Shown here: piece by piece, positions 40,871-52,840 of the stretch
Layout of the letters: each line of letters starts with the position of its first letter
Position numbering within the stretch: the stretch's first letter is position 1
Source: Coenobita brevimanus
Taxonomy: Eukaryota; Arthropoda; Malacostraca; Decapoda; Coenobitidae
Length of the DNA: 64,000 nt
Direction of reading: 5' to 3'
Assembly (NCBI GenBank): GCA_032717465.1
Contig: CM064655.1
Location: 18,025,335 to 18,089,334 of the forward strand
Notes under the pieces: model-generated
Told to the model about the DNA's origin: nothing
Seen by the model: the letters and a program-made list of their open reading frames with translations, nothing else
Database searches by the model: none
Position numbers and translations under genes: made by a program

Positions 40871-43088
40871 TGTAATGCTAGGTGTAAATAGGCTCGACTT
40901 CTTGTTCCTAAAACACCTAACATGGAGCGGGGTCCTCTTTCGAGAACGGAGCTTAGTGCAATAAAGAGAGGCAGGACACAAAAACTCTAGGCAATAACCT
41001 TTACACTTATATTACCACAATCAGGCACAGGACAAATCTGCAGATATTGCAACATAATATATAGCAATATAAAACTCTTATCTAGGACATGTGTATCTCA
41101 CAGGATACTTGCTTATCTGATATTAATGCCAACCAATCAAACCTAGTGTATTCAGGGTACAGTGAATATAAGCGCGCGCGTGAGGCGCGGGGAGTGAGTC
41201 TCACAAAGGGGGGGAGAAAAGGGGGGGGGGGTGCGGGGAGTGACTTGTGATGGCTAGGAGGGAGTTATGGTAATACTGGAGAGAGGCAAGGATTAACAAT
41301 GAGGATTACACGTTTTCCAATAGCAAAGGGACTTTGGTAATTGATTCTATTCTTGATTTACACTTACACTAGATACTGGGACGAGGGAATGTCGTACAGG
41401 ATTTACGGGTAGCGGGAGTGGGGGAATATCACTAACACTTTCTCGTATTACTTCTTTAGAGCTCACAGCAGTAGGGGTGTATTCCTACAGAGGAATTTCC
41501 AGGCGGCACAGTCTTATTAATTGTATATAAGGGACGTCACTCATAAATATAGTTCATCAGATCTTGGTTCGCACACTCGTCCTTTATTCTCTCACTGTGA
41601 TCTTACTTGCCCTGATATTCACTATATTAAATCACTGCACGATACTACACTAGGCAAAGTCACACTTAACCTAAATCACTTGCACTGTTTCTGGGCAACA
41701 TCACACGTATTCATCGTGGGGGGCAGGGGCGGGAACACGCCGTCGGCAATCCTGCCGGGCGAGGGGCACCGCCAAGGGGAGGCGTGCCAAGAGGGCACGG
41801 GACAACTCATAGGGGCTTCCTCTCGCGTCCTGGGCTACCCGTGGCTTCCGGGCTGGGCTCAGGGGTATGGCCCTCGAGACTGGGGCCGAATAGCTCCAGG
41901 AACCTCTGGTGTAAGTCTCGGCCGGAGGTGAGAGCCTTACGTCGTCGTGGGGGCGTAGGGAGATCGCACCTGGGTGTCCTGGCGAGGATCGGGAGAGACT
42001 GCGGACTGCAGTCTCCAGCGTCTAGGGGCGCCAACAGGGGAGGGCTGCGGCATCGGCTTACGCTGGGGCCCATCAGGTGCGTCTGTTCCAGAGCCAGGTG
42101 TAGGGAGCAGAGGCCAGGGGAGGCTGTGAGGCCTGTCTGGGCCACTCTGGTGCAGGAGGCCTGGGCTCTTGTCTCCTGCTGGGGTGACGTCTCGCTCCTT
42201 GCCTCCTTCCGTGCATCTTCGGAGCAACAGTGGGCTGTCTCACAAGGGCGGGAACGACAATAGGCCGTCTCTACCAGGGCACCTTCGGAGCGACAATAGG
42301 CCGTCTCACAAGGAGGGGAGCGACAATAGGCCGTCTCTACCAGGGCACCTTTGGAGCGACAATAGGCCATCTCACGAGGAGGGGAGTGACAATAGGCCGT
42401 CTCTACCAGGACACTTTGGGAGCGACAATAGGCCATCTCACGAGGGTGGGAGTGACAATAGGCCGTCTCTACCGGGGCACCTTTGGAGCGACAATAGGCT
42501 GTCTCACGAGGAGGGGAGCGACAATAGGCCGTCTCTACCGGGGCACCTTCGGAGCGACAATAGGCTGTCTCACGAGGAGGGGAGCGACAATCGGCCGTCT
42601 CACGAGGAGGGGAGCGACAATCGGCCGTCTCACGAGGAGGGGAGTGACAATAGGCCGTCTCTACCAGGACACTTTCGGAGCGACAATAGGCCGTCTCACG
42701 AGGAGGGGAACGACAATAGGCCGTCTCTACCAGAACACTTTTGGAGCGACAATAGGCCGTCTCACGAGGAGGGGTGCCGTCTGGAGTGTCTAGAACAACT
42801 CCACCCCTAGCTGGTTCAACAATCCCACTCCGTGAAGGTAGTGTCCTTCTCCTACGACGGCGACGGCGTGGTGGCTGCGTGACATAGGGGCGCACGGCCC
42901 AGAATGACATATGCCGTTGTTGCCGGGGGTTGTTCCGACTGGTGGCGGCTACCCCGTGGGGTCCGTGTGGGGGTGTCAGCACGTTCCCGGGCATACTGGG
43001 CTGTATCTTGCTTGCCCTGTTGTCGGGGGCACTATGGTTTTCTTCTGTTTCCATTTCGGGGGCACTGGTTTGTAAGTCATGCAATTTA
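40871..43088 (-). repeat. B2 5' LTR (2.2 kb)
   Basis: Starts on the minus strand TAAATTGCATGAC at 43088 (the LTR ATG is changed to TTG here) and ends CATTACA at 40871. It is joined at 43089 directly to another B LTR fragment, showing insertion into that older LTR. Confidence 0.92.
41807..43076 (-). pseudogene. LTR-embedded ORF in the B2 5' LTR (start codon lost)
   Basis: Open frame of over 420 codons but with TTG at the usual LTR ATG; the nearest upstream Met lies in the neighbouring LTR. Ser/Pro/Gly segment, PPRRRRRRRR run, about eighteen ETAYCRS-type units, then CRSPPLLAPLDAGDCSPQ and LELFGPSLEGHTPEPSPE, ending at 41807. The order of parts matches the 3' LTR, but fewer repeat units are present. 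Confidence 0.6.
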
Positions 43089-44940
43089 GTAAGTATTATT
43101 AATTCAAACTTAATATCTTCTAATAGCAAAGGGGTTTTGACAATTGATTCTATTTCTTGTTTACGTTCACGCTAGCTGCTGGGAGGAGATTTGTAAAAAG
43201 AGGGAATGACACTGGGAATTCATTGTGTTTACGGTAATACAAGTGGGAAAATATTGTTAACACTTTCTCTACGGTTTTCTTATAACAAGAGACATTAAAG
43301 TATTTTGCAACAGAGGATTTCTCTGGAGGAGTAGTCTCACTGGAATTCTGCAAGGGCGTCACTCGTGAGTCTGATTCACCAGAACTTTTCTGCACTCGTC
43401 CCTACTCACCCACCCGTGATTTATGCCCCAATATTCAACACACACATTAAGTTGCTGTATCATTGTTACACTAGTTTGGGGCAACGTTACACTCAACCTA
43501 AGTCAGTTCACTAGTTCTGGGGCAACACCACACTTATCATGATTCACTCATATTGTAGGGGCGTGGGGAGACACGCCGGCAACAACTCGGCCGGGATAGG
43601 GGCACCGCCAAGGGGGGGCGTGCCGAGAGGGCATGGAATGACTCACAGGGGCGTCCTCTCACGTCCAGGGCTGCAGGTGGCGAAGGGGCCCGCAGTCTCC
43701 GGGCTAGGCTCAGGGGTGAGGCCCTCAGGACTGGGGCCGAACAGGTCCAGAAATCTCTGGTTTATGTCTCGGCCAGAGGTGGAGGTCTTATGCCACCTCG
43801 TAGGCGCGGAGAGATGATGCCCGGGCGCCCTGGGGAGGGTCTGGAGTGACTGAGGACTGCGGTCCCCAGAGTTGAGAGGTGCTGTCAGGGAGGGGCTGCG
43901 GCACCGACCTGAACTAGGGTCCATCAAGTGGGTCTTCTCCAGGGCCAGGCGTAGGGAGTGGAGGCCAGGGGAGACCATAAGGCCTTGCTGAGGTTCTCCA
44001 GCACTGGAGGTCCAGGCTCTTGTCTCACGTTGGGGCGACGACACTATCAACACCTCCCTTTGGCCGTGGGGCCCAGCAATTGGCCGTGGCTGCCCAGGGG
44101 CACGACTAATCGGCGCCAAGGCCCGGCAATCGGCCGTGGCCTGGGTAGGGGAGTCAGCGTGCCTCTGGTCACCTCCTGAGCGGCAGTAGGCCGTCTTCTT
44201 CTGCAGGAGGAAGGAGCGGCAGTAGGCCGTCTCAGGGGCAGTGCCTTTGGAGCGGCAATTGGCCGTCTGGTGAAGGTGGGAGCGGCAGTAGGCCGTCTCC
44301 TTCTGCGGGAGGGGGGAGCAGCAGTAGGCCGTCTCAGGGGCAGCGCCTTCAGAGGCGCAGTAGGCCGTCTTCTTCGGCAGGAGGGAGGAGCGGCAGTAGG
44401 CCGTCTCCTTCAGCAGGAGGGAGGAGCTCCAATAGGCCGTCTCAGGGGCAGCACCTTCAGAGCAGCAGTAGGCAGTCTCCTTCGGCAGGAGGGAGGAGCG
44501 GCAATAGGCCGTCTCAGGGGCAGCACCTTCAGAGCGGCAGTAGGCCGTCTCCTTCAGTGGGAGGGAGGAGCGGCAGTGGGCCGTCTCCTTCGGCAGAAGA
44601 GAAGAGCGGCAGCAGGTAGTCTCGGGAAACACCTTCAGTGTGACACTTGGCCGACTGACGAAGGCGGGAGCAGCAGTAGGCCGTCTCCAGAGGGGCGCTG
44701 TCAGGAGCTGAAATATCAGATCCACCACGGGCTGACTTGGCGGCCCCACTTTCTGACGGTAGTGTCTTTTTCCTGCTAGGACGATGGTGGGGTGGTTGGG
44801 TGTTATAGGGGAGCATGGCCTGGACCGACTTGTGTCATTGTTGCATGGAGTTTCGGGGTTCGGCTGCAACTACTCCATGGGGTCCGTGTGGGGGTGTCGG
44901 TGGTTTCCCGGGGGCACTGTGCTCTAACTCATGCTTTTCA
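43089..44940 (-). repeat. B-type LTR fragment (B5), 5' part only
   Basis: Minus-strand LTR starting TGAAAAGC at 44940 (ATG lost) and running to the B2 insertion point at 43089. The 3' remainder is not found in the window. It holds its own ETAYCRSSLLPK / EGAAP repeat array. Confidence 0.88.
43643..44869 (-). pseudogene. LTR-embedded ORF of B5 (start lost)
   Basis: 408 open codons: ETAYCRSSLLPK and EGAAP 12-residue units, a segment RADSPTQATADCRALAPI, then GRCRSPSLTAPLNSGDRSPQ and LDLFGPSPEGLTPEPSPETAG, ending SPGRERTPL. The usual LTR ATG is changed and a TAG lies a few codons after it. Same C-terminal module as all other LTRs. Confidence 0.55.
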
Positions 44941-45285
44941 GTTATATTGTGTTTGTACCACACAGGTATATTCTATTGTGATATACAGTGCCTGCTGTTA
45001 TATTGCGCTCGTACCACGTGCGAGTATTGTATTGTGATATACCATGTCTTACGTTGTATTGCATTCATACCACGTGTGTGTATTGTATTGTGATATACCG
45101 TGTTATAGATTATATTGCAGTCATGCCCCTATGTGTTTTGTGTTGTGATATATCTAGTGTCGTGTGTCATATTGTGTTCAGGCCCTCTGTGTGTATTTTA
45201 TCGTGATATATAGTGTAAGTGTGCTTTATACTGTACTGTGTCATATAGTATACTTGTATTTTATATAGGATTGTCCATGTACTTG
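44941..45285. repeat. 56-bp satellite between two head-to-head LTRs
   Basis: Five to six tandem units, starting at about 44942, 44998, 45054, 45110, 45167 and 45226, with the recurrent motifs TTATATTG(C/T)G and ATTGTGATATA. Period 56-59 bp. It fills the gap between the start of LTR B5 (minus) and the start of B1 (plus). It is either the target into which both inserted or a local expansion. Confidence 0.85.
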
Positions 45286-45323
45286 TGTTTGAACTGTTGT
45301 ACTCTGTTTGTATGGTAACTGAA

Positions 45324-46990
45324 ATGCGTTGCTTGCAAGACAGTGCCCCTGGAAACGAGGTGAGGGAAGAACAGCGTAGTGCCCCCAGAAACACGGTGAG
45401 AGAGAAACAGTGTAGTGCCCCCAGAACTGCAATGAGAGAAGAACAGCACAGTGCCCCCAGAAACACACCGACACCCCTACCCAGACCCCATGGAGTAGCC
45501 ACATCCACACTAGGGGACCCATACAATGGCATAAGCCAGCCCGGGCCGTGTGCCCTTATAACACCCAACCGTAGCACCGCCACCCTAGTAGAAGGAGGAC
45601 ACTACCTTCGGGAGTGGGACTGCCAGATCAGACCGGGGTGGAACTGATATCTCAGTTCCTGACAGCGCCCCTCTGGAGACGGCCAATTGCCACTCCCGCC
45701 TTTGTCAGTCGGCCAAGCGTCGCACTGAAGGTGTTTCCTCTGAGACAGTCTATTGCCACTCATCTCTTCTGCCCCAGGAGATGGCCTATTGCCGCTCCTC
45801 CCTCCTGCTGAAGGAGACGGCCTATTGCCGCTCTGGAAGCGCTGCCCCTGAGACGGCCTATTGCCGCTCATCCCTCCTGTCAAAGGAGATGGCCTAATGC
45901 CACTCTGGATCGCTGCCCCTGAGACGGCCTATTGCCGCTCACCCCTCCTGCCGAAGGAGACGGCCTATTGCTACCCTGAAGGTGCTGCCCCTGAGGCGGC
46001 AAATTGCCGCTCTTCCCTCCTGCCGAAGGAGATGACCTATTGCTGCTCTGGAGGTGCTGCCCCCGAGACAGCCGATTGCCGCTCCTCCCTCCTGCCGAAG
46101 GAGACGGCCTATTGCCGCTCTGAAGGTGCTGCCCCTGAGACGGCTGATTGCCGCCTCTCCCTTCTGCTGAAGGAGACGGCCTATTGCCGCTCTGAAGGTG
46201 CTGCCCCTGAGATGGCCAATTGCCGCTCTTCTCTCCTGCCAGAGGAGACGGCCTATTTCCGCTCTGAAGGTGCTGCCCCTGAGACGGCCAATTGCCGCTC
46301 TTCTCTCCTGCCAAAGGGGACGGCCAATTGCCGCTCCAAAGGCACTGCCCCTGAGATGGCCTACTGCCGCTCCCCCCTCCTGCAGAAGAGAAAGGCCAAC
46401 GGTCGCTTGAGAGGTGACCAGAGGCGCGCTGACTGTCCCACACAGCCACGGCCTATTGCCGGGCCCCACGGCCAAAAGGAGGTGTCGTCATCGCCCCTGC
46501 GTGAGACAGGCGCCTAGCTCCCCAGCACCAGAGAGACCCTGCGAGGCCTAACGGCTTCCCCTGGCCTCCGGTCCCTACCCTGGCCCTGGAGAAGACTCAA
46601 CTGTCGGGCCCTAGTGCAGGACGGTGCCGCAGCCCCCACCTGACAGCGTCCCTTGATTCTGGGGACCGCAGCCCTCAGCCTCTCCAGGCCCTCCCCAGGA
46701 CCCCCGGGCGCAACCTCTCCACGCCCAAGAGACGGCAAAAGACCTCCACCTCCGGCCGAAACAGGAGCCAGAGACTTCTGGACCTGTTTGGCCCCAGTCA
46801 TGAGGGCCACACCCCTAAACCTAGCCCGGAGACTACGGGCCCTTGTGCCACGTGCAGCTCTGGACGCGAGAGGACGCCCCTGCAAGCCGTCCCGTGCCAA
46901 TTCGGCACGCCCTCCCTTGGCAGTGCCCCTAGTCCGGCAGAATAGACCCCGGCGTGTCTCCCCGCCGCCCCCACGACACGAGTGAATTAT
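45324..46990 (+). pseudogene. LTR-embedded ORF in the B1 5' LTR (frameshifted)
   Basis: Begins at the LTR ATG (MRCLQDSAPGNEVREEQ), runs about 108 codons to a frameshift-induced stop at 45647, then the ETAYCRS repeats are open at 45861-46517 in another frame, and the C-terminal part (SQRLLDLFGP-like, near 46760-46800) lies in yet another. Same layout as the 3' LTR, with at least two indels. Confidence 0.6.
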
Positions 46991-47779
46991 GTAAAGTGGA
47001 TTATTGCTCCAGAGCTAGTGAAGTGAAATTATGTTAAGTGTGACGTTCCCCTAGAAAACAGGTTACAGTGATATAGTGACTTAATGTATGTCAAATGTCA
47101 GGGTGAGTGAAATCACGGTCGAATGAGTAAGAACGAGTACAGTGAGTGAGTTCCGAGGAATCCGACTCATAAGTGACGCCCTTATAGAGAACAAGTAAGA
47201 CTTCCCCTGAGGAATTCTCTGTAGTGAAAATATACCTATGTCCTTTGTTACTAGAAAACAATAGAGAAGTGAGAGTAATATCCTCCCCTTTATATTACCG
47301 TAAACACAGTGAATATCTGGTGTCCCTCTCCTCCCTCGCTTCCTACAAAATCCCCTCCCCACAGCTAACTTAACGTAAACGAGAGATAGAATCAAATGTC
47401 AAAACCCCTTTGCTATCAGGTGATACTAAGGGTGAATTAATAATATTTCTCCTTTCCCAATATTACCATAACTCTGTTCCGGCTCGTCACGAGTCCTTCC
47501 CTTTCCCCCCCCCCTCCCCGTGTGAACACTCTCTTCCCTCGCTCCCACGCTCGCCCGTGTTCCCTGTACACCTGTTCACTAGACTTTCTGTATTGGCAAC
47601 CGTATTGGTTAAGTCAGTATCCTGCGAGATACTAATATCCTAGTTAAGGTTTTATTTCTGTGTCACATATTGTGTTGTAATATCTGCTGCTTTTGTCCTG
47701 TGTCTGACTGTGGTAATATACGTGTAAAAGGTTATTGCCTGAAGTTTTTGTGTCCTGCCTCTCTTTCATTGCACTAAGC

Positions 47780-47858
47780 TCCGGTCTCGAAAGAGGACCC
47801 CGCTACACGTTAGGTGTATTAGGACCGAGGAGTCAGGCCTTTTTCACCTAGCATTACA
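47780..47858 (+). promoter_or_regulatory. B1 LTR terminal hairpin pair
   Basis: Stem 1: GGTCTC with GAGGACC (one bulged G) closed by GAAA. Stem 2: TAGGTG (47811-47816) with CACCTA (47845-47850), loop with GAGGAGTC. The arms differ from lineage A on both sides while pairing is kept. Confidence 0.6.
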
Positions 47859-47859
47859 C

Positions 47860-47875
47860 TGGTGGCCAGCGGTGG
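47860..47875 (+). other. B1 primer binding site
   Basis: TGGTGGCCAGCGGTGG, one base after the LTR end, identical to the B2 site. Confidence 0.75.
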
Positions 47876-47922
47876 TTCTTGACCCGGGCGTAGAAGAGAG
47901 GTAGTGAGAAATATTTGGCAAC

Positions 47923-48843
47923 ATGGCAACTAAACCGCACGTACAGTTACCCAGGTTTGACCCTGACCAGTACGATATACACACGTATCTAACAATAATT
48001 AAACCCTTACTGGATATTGGCTTTGAAAATGACCAGCGGAAAATTGCAGTCACACTCCCACTATTGGGTAAAGCGGCAGTGAACATAGCACCGAAAATCG
48101 TCCTGGAGCTCACCTGGCAGAACTTTACAAAGTTCGCTGTTCAAGCCATCACCCCATCATTAGGAAGAGTGGTGGCTCTATCCAAATTGGATAGTTTTTC
48201 ATTTGATGGGGATTTAGACAATACCCTGATACAGGCAAGATGCCTGGTTACCGCTGCCTACCCGGAGGCAGACGAAGAAACCCGGGACCAACACTTGTTT
48301 AACACTCTACTCAGAGTGCTCCCGAATGTCATTAGACAACACTTTACTATCCATGACCCAACCGGAGACATGGATAGGGACATCCAGCTAATACGGCGCC
48401 TCCTGACCGCCTGCCCTATTCCTCAGCCGATTAATGTGGTGAAGAGATTTCCCACTCAACCCCCGGCTCCTCCAACTATGCCACGACCGCCCATGCCTCA
48501 CACCAGCCCTACCCCGGCACCTAGTCCACCTAGGGCACACCCCTCTCGCCGGCACCCAGCCCCACGGGAAAATCCGAATCTGATTTTGGTAAACCCATGG
48601 GAGTTCACAGCCTGCAGCTCCCGCTGTACCCTACATGATATATGGGACCAGCTCAAAGCTGCTCGCCGCAGACCCACAGCCCCGGGTTCACATAAGGTGT
48701 CCTCTTTGGAAGGCGAGGCTCCAGAAGACGAGCTGGCACCTGTGGACGAGCCCTATGCGGAGAACAGGAGCAGAAACAGGAGAATGAAAGCCCCAGACAG
48801 CCGGATTTTTAGGCCTGCCCCCGCACCAACCCACGGTGGCTAA
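47923..48843 (+). pseudogene. gag: B1 gag (C-terminal frameshift)
   Basis: Starts MATKPHVQLPRFDPDQYDI and matches the B2 gag closely, including NPWEFTACSSRCTLHDIWDQ. Near 48757 one base is missing compared with B2, so the frame reads past the GGATTTTTAG stop region and ends at 48841-48843. N-terminal 270 residues are intact. The T5 run is conserved at 48803-48812. Confidence 0.85.
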
Positions 48844-51830
48844 GTATCGCCCCCCAGTGTACCACAAGATGAAATTAAATGGCGTGAAGGCCAGACTGCT
48901 AGTCGACACGGGAGCAGCCAGGTCCTGTCTATACAGCCACTATTTCTCCCATCACAGGTCGACCTTTGGCCCACTCCGCCCTACCACCACTCACCTTGTA
49001 GAAGCGGGGGATGGCCCCCTGCCCATCCGTGGGGAGACTTGGGCCCTACGGGTCGACACCCACCAGCCTGTGTCCATCCAGCATCAATTTATTGTTTTTG
49101 ACTCTTCCTGCCGGAGTTACGACGGGTATTTAGGACTGGACTTGCTCCAAAAACTCAGAGCTACCATTGACTGCCGCTACCGACAGCTCCAGTTCCGTCC
49201 CCTACCCCGCCCCACCCAGGCCATTTGCACCTGCACACCGCGGCCCCGGCAGGAAGATTCGTCCCCTCCCTCCCTCCTGCCCCCCTCCTCCTTCCCTCTC
49301 CCCACCCCCCTCCCCTTCTTTCCCAGTGCTTCCCCCCACCGCCCCGGCTCCTTCCTTCCTTGCTACTGTCTCCGCTGCTGTTACCATTCCTTCTCACCAC
49401 GAGGCTTGGGTGCCCCTTAACCGGCCATCCGGCCCCTCTGTACTGTTTTTCCCCCTCCTCCCATCGGGAGCCCTTTCTGCCTGCCTTTTATCTCCCACCA
49501 CACCGCCGTCCGCATAGCCAACCTCGCCCCTTCCCCCCTTACCCTCCCCAAAGGGCTCGTTATCGGAGAGATGGAGGAAGCCAAGCCCTGTGTCCCAACC
49601 TCCTCCCACTTCCCCGCCCCCCTACCCCCTATTCCTGACCATCTCTCCCCCCCAGCAGTCAGACACCCTATGTTGCCTCCTCCTGGATTTCCAGGACCTG
49701 TTTGCGACTGGACCAGCAGATATAGGGCATACCACATACCTGTCTCATGAGATCTATACAACAGGCCCACCGATTAGACAGCCTTCCCGATGCAAGAACC
49801 CCCGACAAAGGGAGGAAGAGGACTGCCAAGTACGCGAAATGATCGAGGCTGGCGTCATTTCCCCCTCCACCAGCCCTTGGTCCTCCCCCGTCGTTCTAGT
49901 AAGAAAGAGGGATGGTACGATGCGATTTTGCATTGATTACTGCCGCCTGAATGACGTTATTGTCAAGGATGCCACTCCCCTCCCACGAATCAACGATTCC
50001 CTAGATTCCCTTCATGAGGCATCGTGGTTCTCTACCCTCGACCTCTAGTCTGGGTACTGGCAGGTCCCGGTACACCCAGAACACCGAGGCAAAACTGCTT
50101 TCTCCACGAGCAACGGCCGACACTTCAAATTCAATGTCCTGCCGTTTGGCCTTTGCAATGCCCCTTCCACCTTTTCCCGGCTAATGGAATCTGTCTTGAG
50201 CAGCCTCACTTGGGAGATATGTCTGGCCTATTTGGACGACGTCATAATCTTTAGCCAGACCTGTCTCATTCCTGGGACACGTTATCTTCCAGGCAGGAAT
50301 CTCCCCGGACCCTGACAAGCTCCGTGCCATAGTGGACATACCGCCACCGCAGGACGTCCACGACATCCGTGCCTTCCTTGGACTCACGTCCTACTATTGT
50401 CATTTCGTGAAGGGGTTCGCCCAAATTGCAAAGCCTCTTCACGATCTGACCAGGAAGGGGGAACCGTTCATATGGACTGAAGAAAGACGAGAGGCTTTCC
50501 AACAACTGAAAGACAAACTCGTCTCTGCTTCCATCGTGGCCTTTCCCGATTATACCCACCCGTTTCGCCTCTACACAGACGTTTCTCTCACCGCAATAGG
50601 CGCCATGCTCGCCCAGGTAAAGCCGGCCGAGAACACATCATTGCTTGCGCCAGCCGCACTTTGAATCCAGCTGAGAAGAATTATGCCGCAACCAAACGAG
50701 AATGCCTCGGCATAATTTGGGCCCTCCAACACTTTAGGGCTTACCTTTCCAGAACCCAGGTCACAATCATCACTGACCATCAGTCCCTCCAGTGGCTGCG
50801 CCAGTCGGACTCGCATAACGCCCAACTCGTCAGGTGGCGCGAAATCCTAGAAGAATTTCAGTATGAAATATCCTACAGGCCTGGGAAACTGCATACCAAT
50901 GCAGATGCCCTCTCCTGCCTTCCCATTCACGCGGTACAGCCAGATTCGGACCTCTTACACCTATGGTACCGAAAGGAACGGCCCCCCTGGATTCCTGCCC
51001 ACTTGTTCACCAAACTATGCCGACAGGGTGATCACCTTCTAACCCCGTCTGGGCATATTCTACTGACCCCCGATGCGGCAAGCAACGCCCTACACCACCT
51101 CCATGCCCATAACGGCATCCACCTGGGTACCAAGAAGCTAGTACAAGTGTTTAACGACACTTACTGGGCGTCAAACCCCTCCACCCTCGCCAAAGAGATC
51201 ATTCAAACTTGCCGCGCATGTGCATTAGGGAAGGATGTCACCCGGACCCCCGGACCCTCGGGCCACATCACCTCCCATAAACTCTGGCAACTCCTGGCGA
51301 TAGATGTAGTGGGCCCCCTCCCTTCAAAATCTGGGTATAAATATGTGATCACTTTTGTTGACACATATTCGAAATTTGTAGTAGCCTGTCCAGCGAAAGA
51401 GCATCATGCCGTCACTGTCGCCGATGCCCTTCTCCGGCACGTATTCCCTTATTTTGGCAATCCTCAAGCCATTCATTCTGACAGTGCCCCAGAGTTCTCT
51501 GGAAAAATCTGGGAGGAATTTGCCAAGATATTTGGATATAAAATCTCCCATTCCTCGCCTTATTGGCCACAGGGAAAAGCAGTATGTGAACATAGCCATC
51601 GTACTCTTATGAACCAACTATGTACACGCATCGAGGCTACGAAAGACAACGACTGGCCGGCCCATGTGAAAATCATTCAATGGGGCATGAATTCCTGTCC
51701 CCGAGAGGACGGAGTTTCCCCACATGAGAGAATATTTGGCGAATCCCCTCTCCTGCTGCCACTATGCCAACACCTGCAACCACCTGCCTCCACCCCCACT
51801 ACGGACCCGTTGCTCCTTCTGAAAAGATGA
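48836..51830 (+). pseudogene. pol: B1 pol (several breaks)
   Basis: Protease with DTGA near 48904; frameshift near 49400; RT from 49690 with FCIDYCRLND; stop at 50046-50048 (CAG to TAG); YLDD at 50229-50240; an internal deletion of roughly 100 bp near 50262 removes part of the RT thumb; frameshift near 50620; then RNase H and integrase open from 50661 to 51830 (ITDHQSLQWLRQ, HLHAHNGIHLG, TCRACALG, IDVVGPLPSKSG, HSDSAPEFSG with Asn changed to Ser, AVCEHSH). Confidence 0.92.
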
Positions 51831-52621
51831 CTGCGCCACTTACAGAAAACACTGCACCTTGGCCCCAACACTGCCTCCAACCCTTTCAGCCTGGGCGACA
51901 CTGTCATCATCGCCCAACTTCCCATCCCCCACATACTCGCCCCTGCTTTACGGGACCCCACAAAATCACTCATGTTCCAAACCCCTACCAGGTTGTCGTG
52001 GATTACCACGGCACCCTGCGCACCCTCCGAAACCGCCACATGCGTCCCTTCTGCATGCCCACCTCTGCCACCCCGACCCCACACCCCCAACCTCCCCCTG
52101 CTCCCGCACCGCCTGTCACTTCCACATACAAGTGCTATGTTTCCTCCTCGCCATCCACCTCCACCCCCCCTACCACCTCAGCCTCCCCCGCTGCCACCAC
52201 CCCCCGCACCTCACCTGACATCTCACCCACCACACCAACATTCCCTAGATCACCCTCACCCCTTCCCTCCGCCGCCTCACCCTTTTCACCCGCGCCCATG
52301 TGCCCTGCGACAGCCCATGCTAACCAACCCCACCCACCCTGCATGCCCACTTCCCCACCCACACCCACCCTCAGAACCACCACCACCTGCTCCGGCCGAC
52401 TCTTACGCCCACCCGTCCGATACACCCATACCCCTACACCTCCTGCCTCCCCCCAACTTCACACCATCATGATACATCAAGCCCAAATCCCCTTCACCTA
52501 TACTCCCCAGAGACTCGACACCGCATTACCACGGCACAAAACCAGGCCCAGACCCTCAGTATCCAGCATACAGCCTCCTACCACACCAGCAACAACACCG
52601 ACCAAGATGAAGGTTAGATGA
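51764..52621 (+). pseudogene. B1 integrase C-terminal tail (low complexity)
   Basis: Pro/Thr/Ser/His-rich, shifted from the integrase frame, with DYHGTLRTLRNRHMRPF (a chromodomain-free integrase end) followed by about 190 residues of PPTTSASPAATT-type sequence. Counterpart of the tails in A2 and B2. Confidence 0.6.
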
Positions 52622-52840
52622 GCCATATGGGTGCCGACCATCAGCAAGAATCATCGGCTCAGATGACCATACCACCTGTTTACCCTCCTCTGGTCCACCC
52701 TCACCGACTCCACACTCATCCTCGCCTGTGACGCTGAGCAAGAGGAAAATTCTCACACCACCACTTGGCAAGCTCTATTCCAGCATCTTCAGCCTGCATA
52801 CACCACCCACGACACTCACATATACCACCTCCAGCCACAG

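Larger units (their letters stand above)
32869..43088 (-). mobile_element. Ty3/gypsy-type LTR retrotransposon B2
   Basis: Minus-strand element: 5' LTR 40871-43088, PBS, gag, pol in several frames, accessory ORF, 3' LTR 32869-35663. No matching target duplication: the left flank is TATAT and the right flank GTAAG. The LTRs differ greatly in length (2218 and 2795 bp), mostly in the repeat array. This suggests recombination between two elements. Lineage B is clearly related to A in gag and pol but has a different repeat in its LTR. Confidence 0.93.
45320..47858 (+). repeat. B1 5' LTR (2.54 kb)
   Basis: Starts TGAAATG (ATG at 45324) and ends TAGCATTACA at 47858. It contains about twenty 36-bp units (about 45730-46400) and the terminal hairpins (GGTCTC/GAGGACC with a GAAA loop at about 47782; TAGGTG/CACCTA at 47811-47850). 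Confidence 0.94.
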
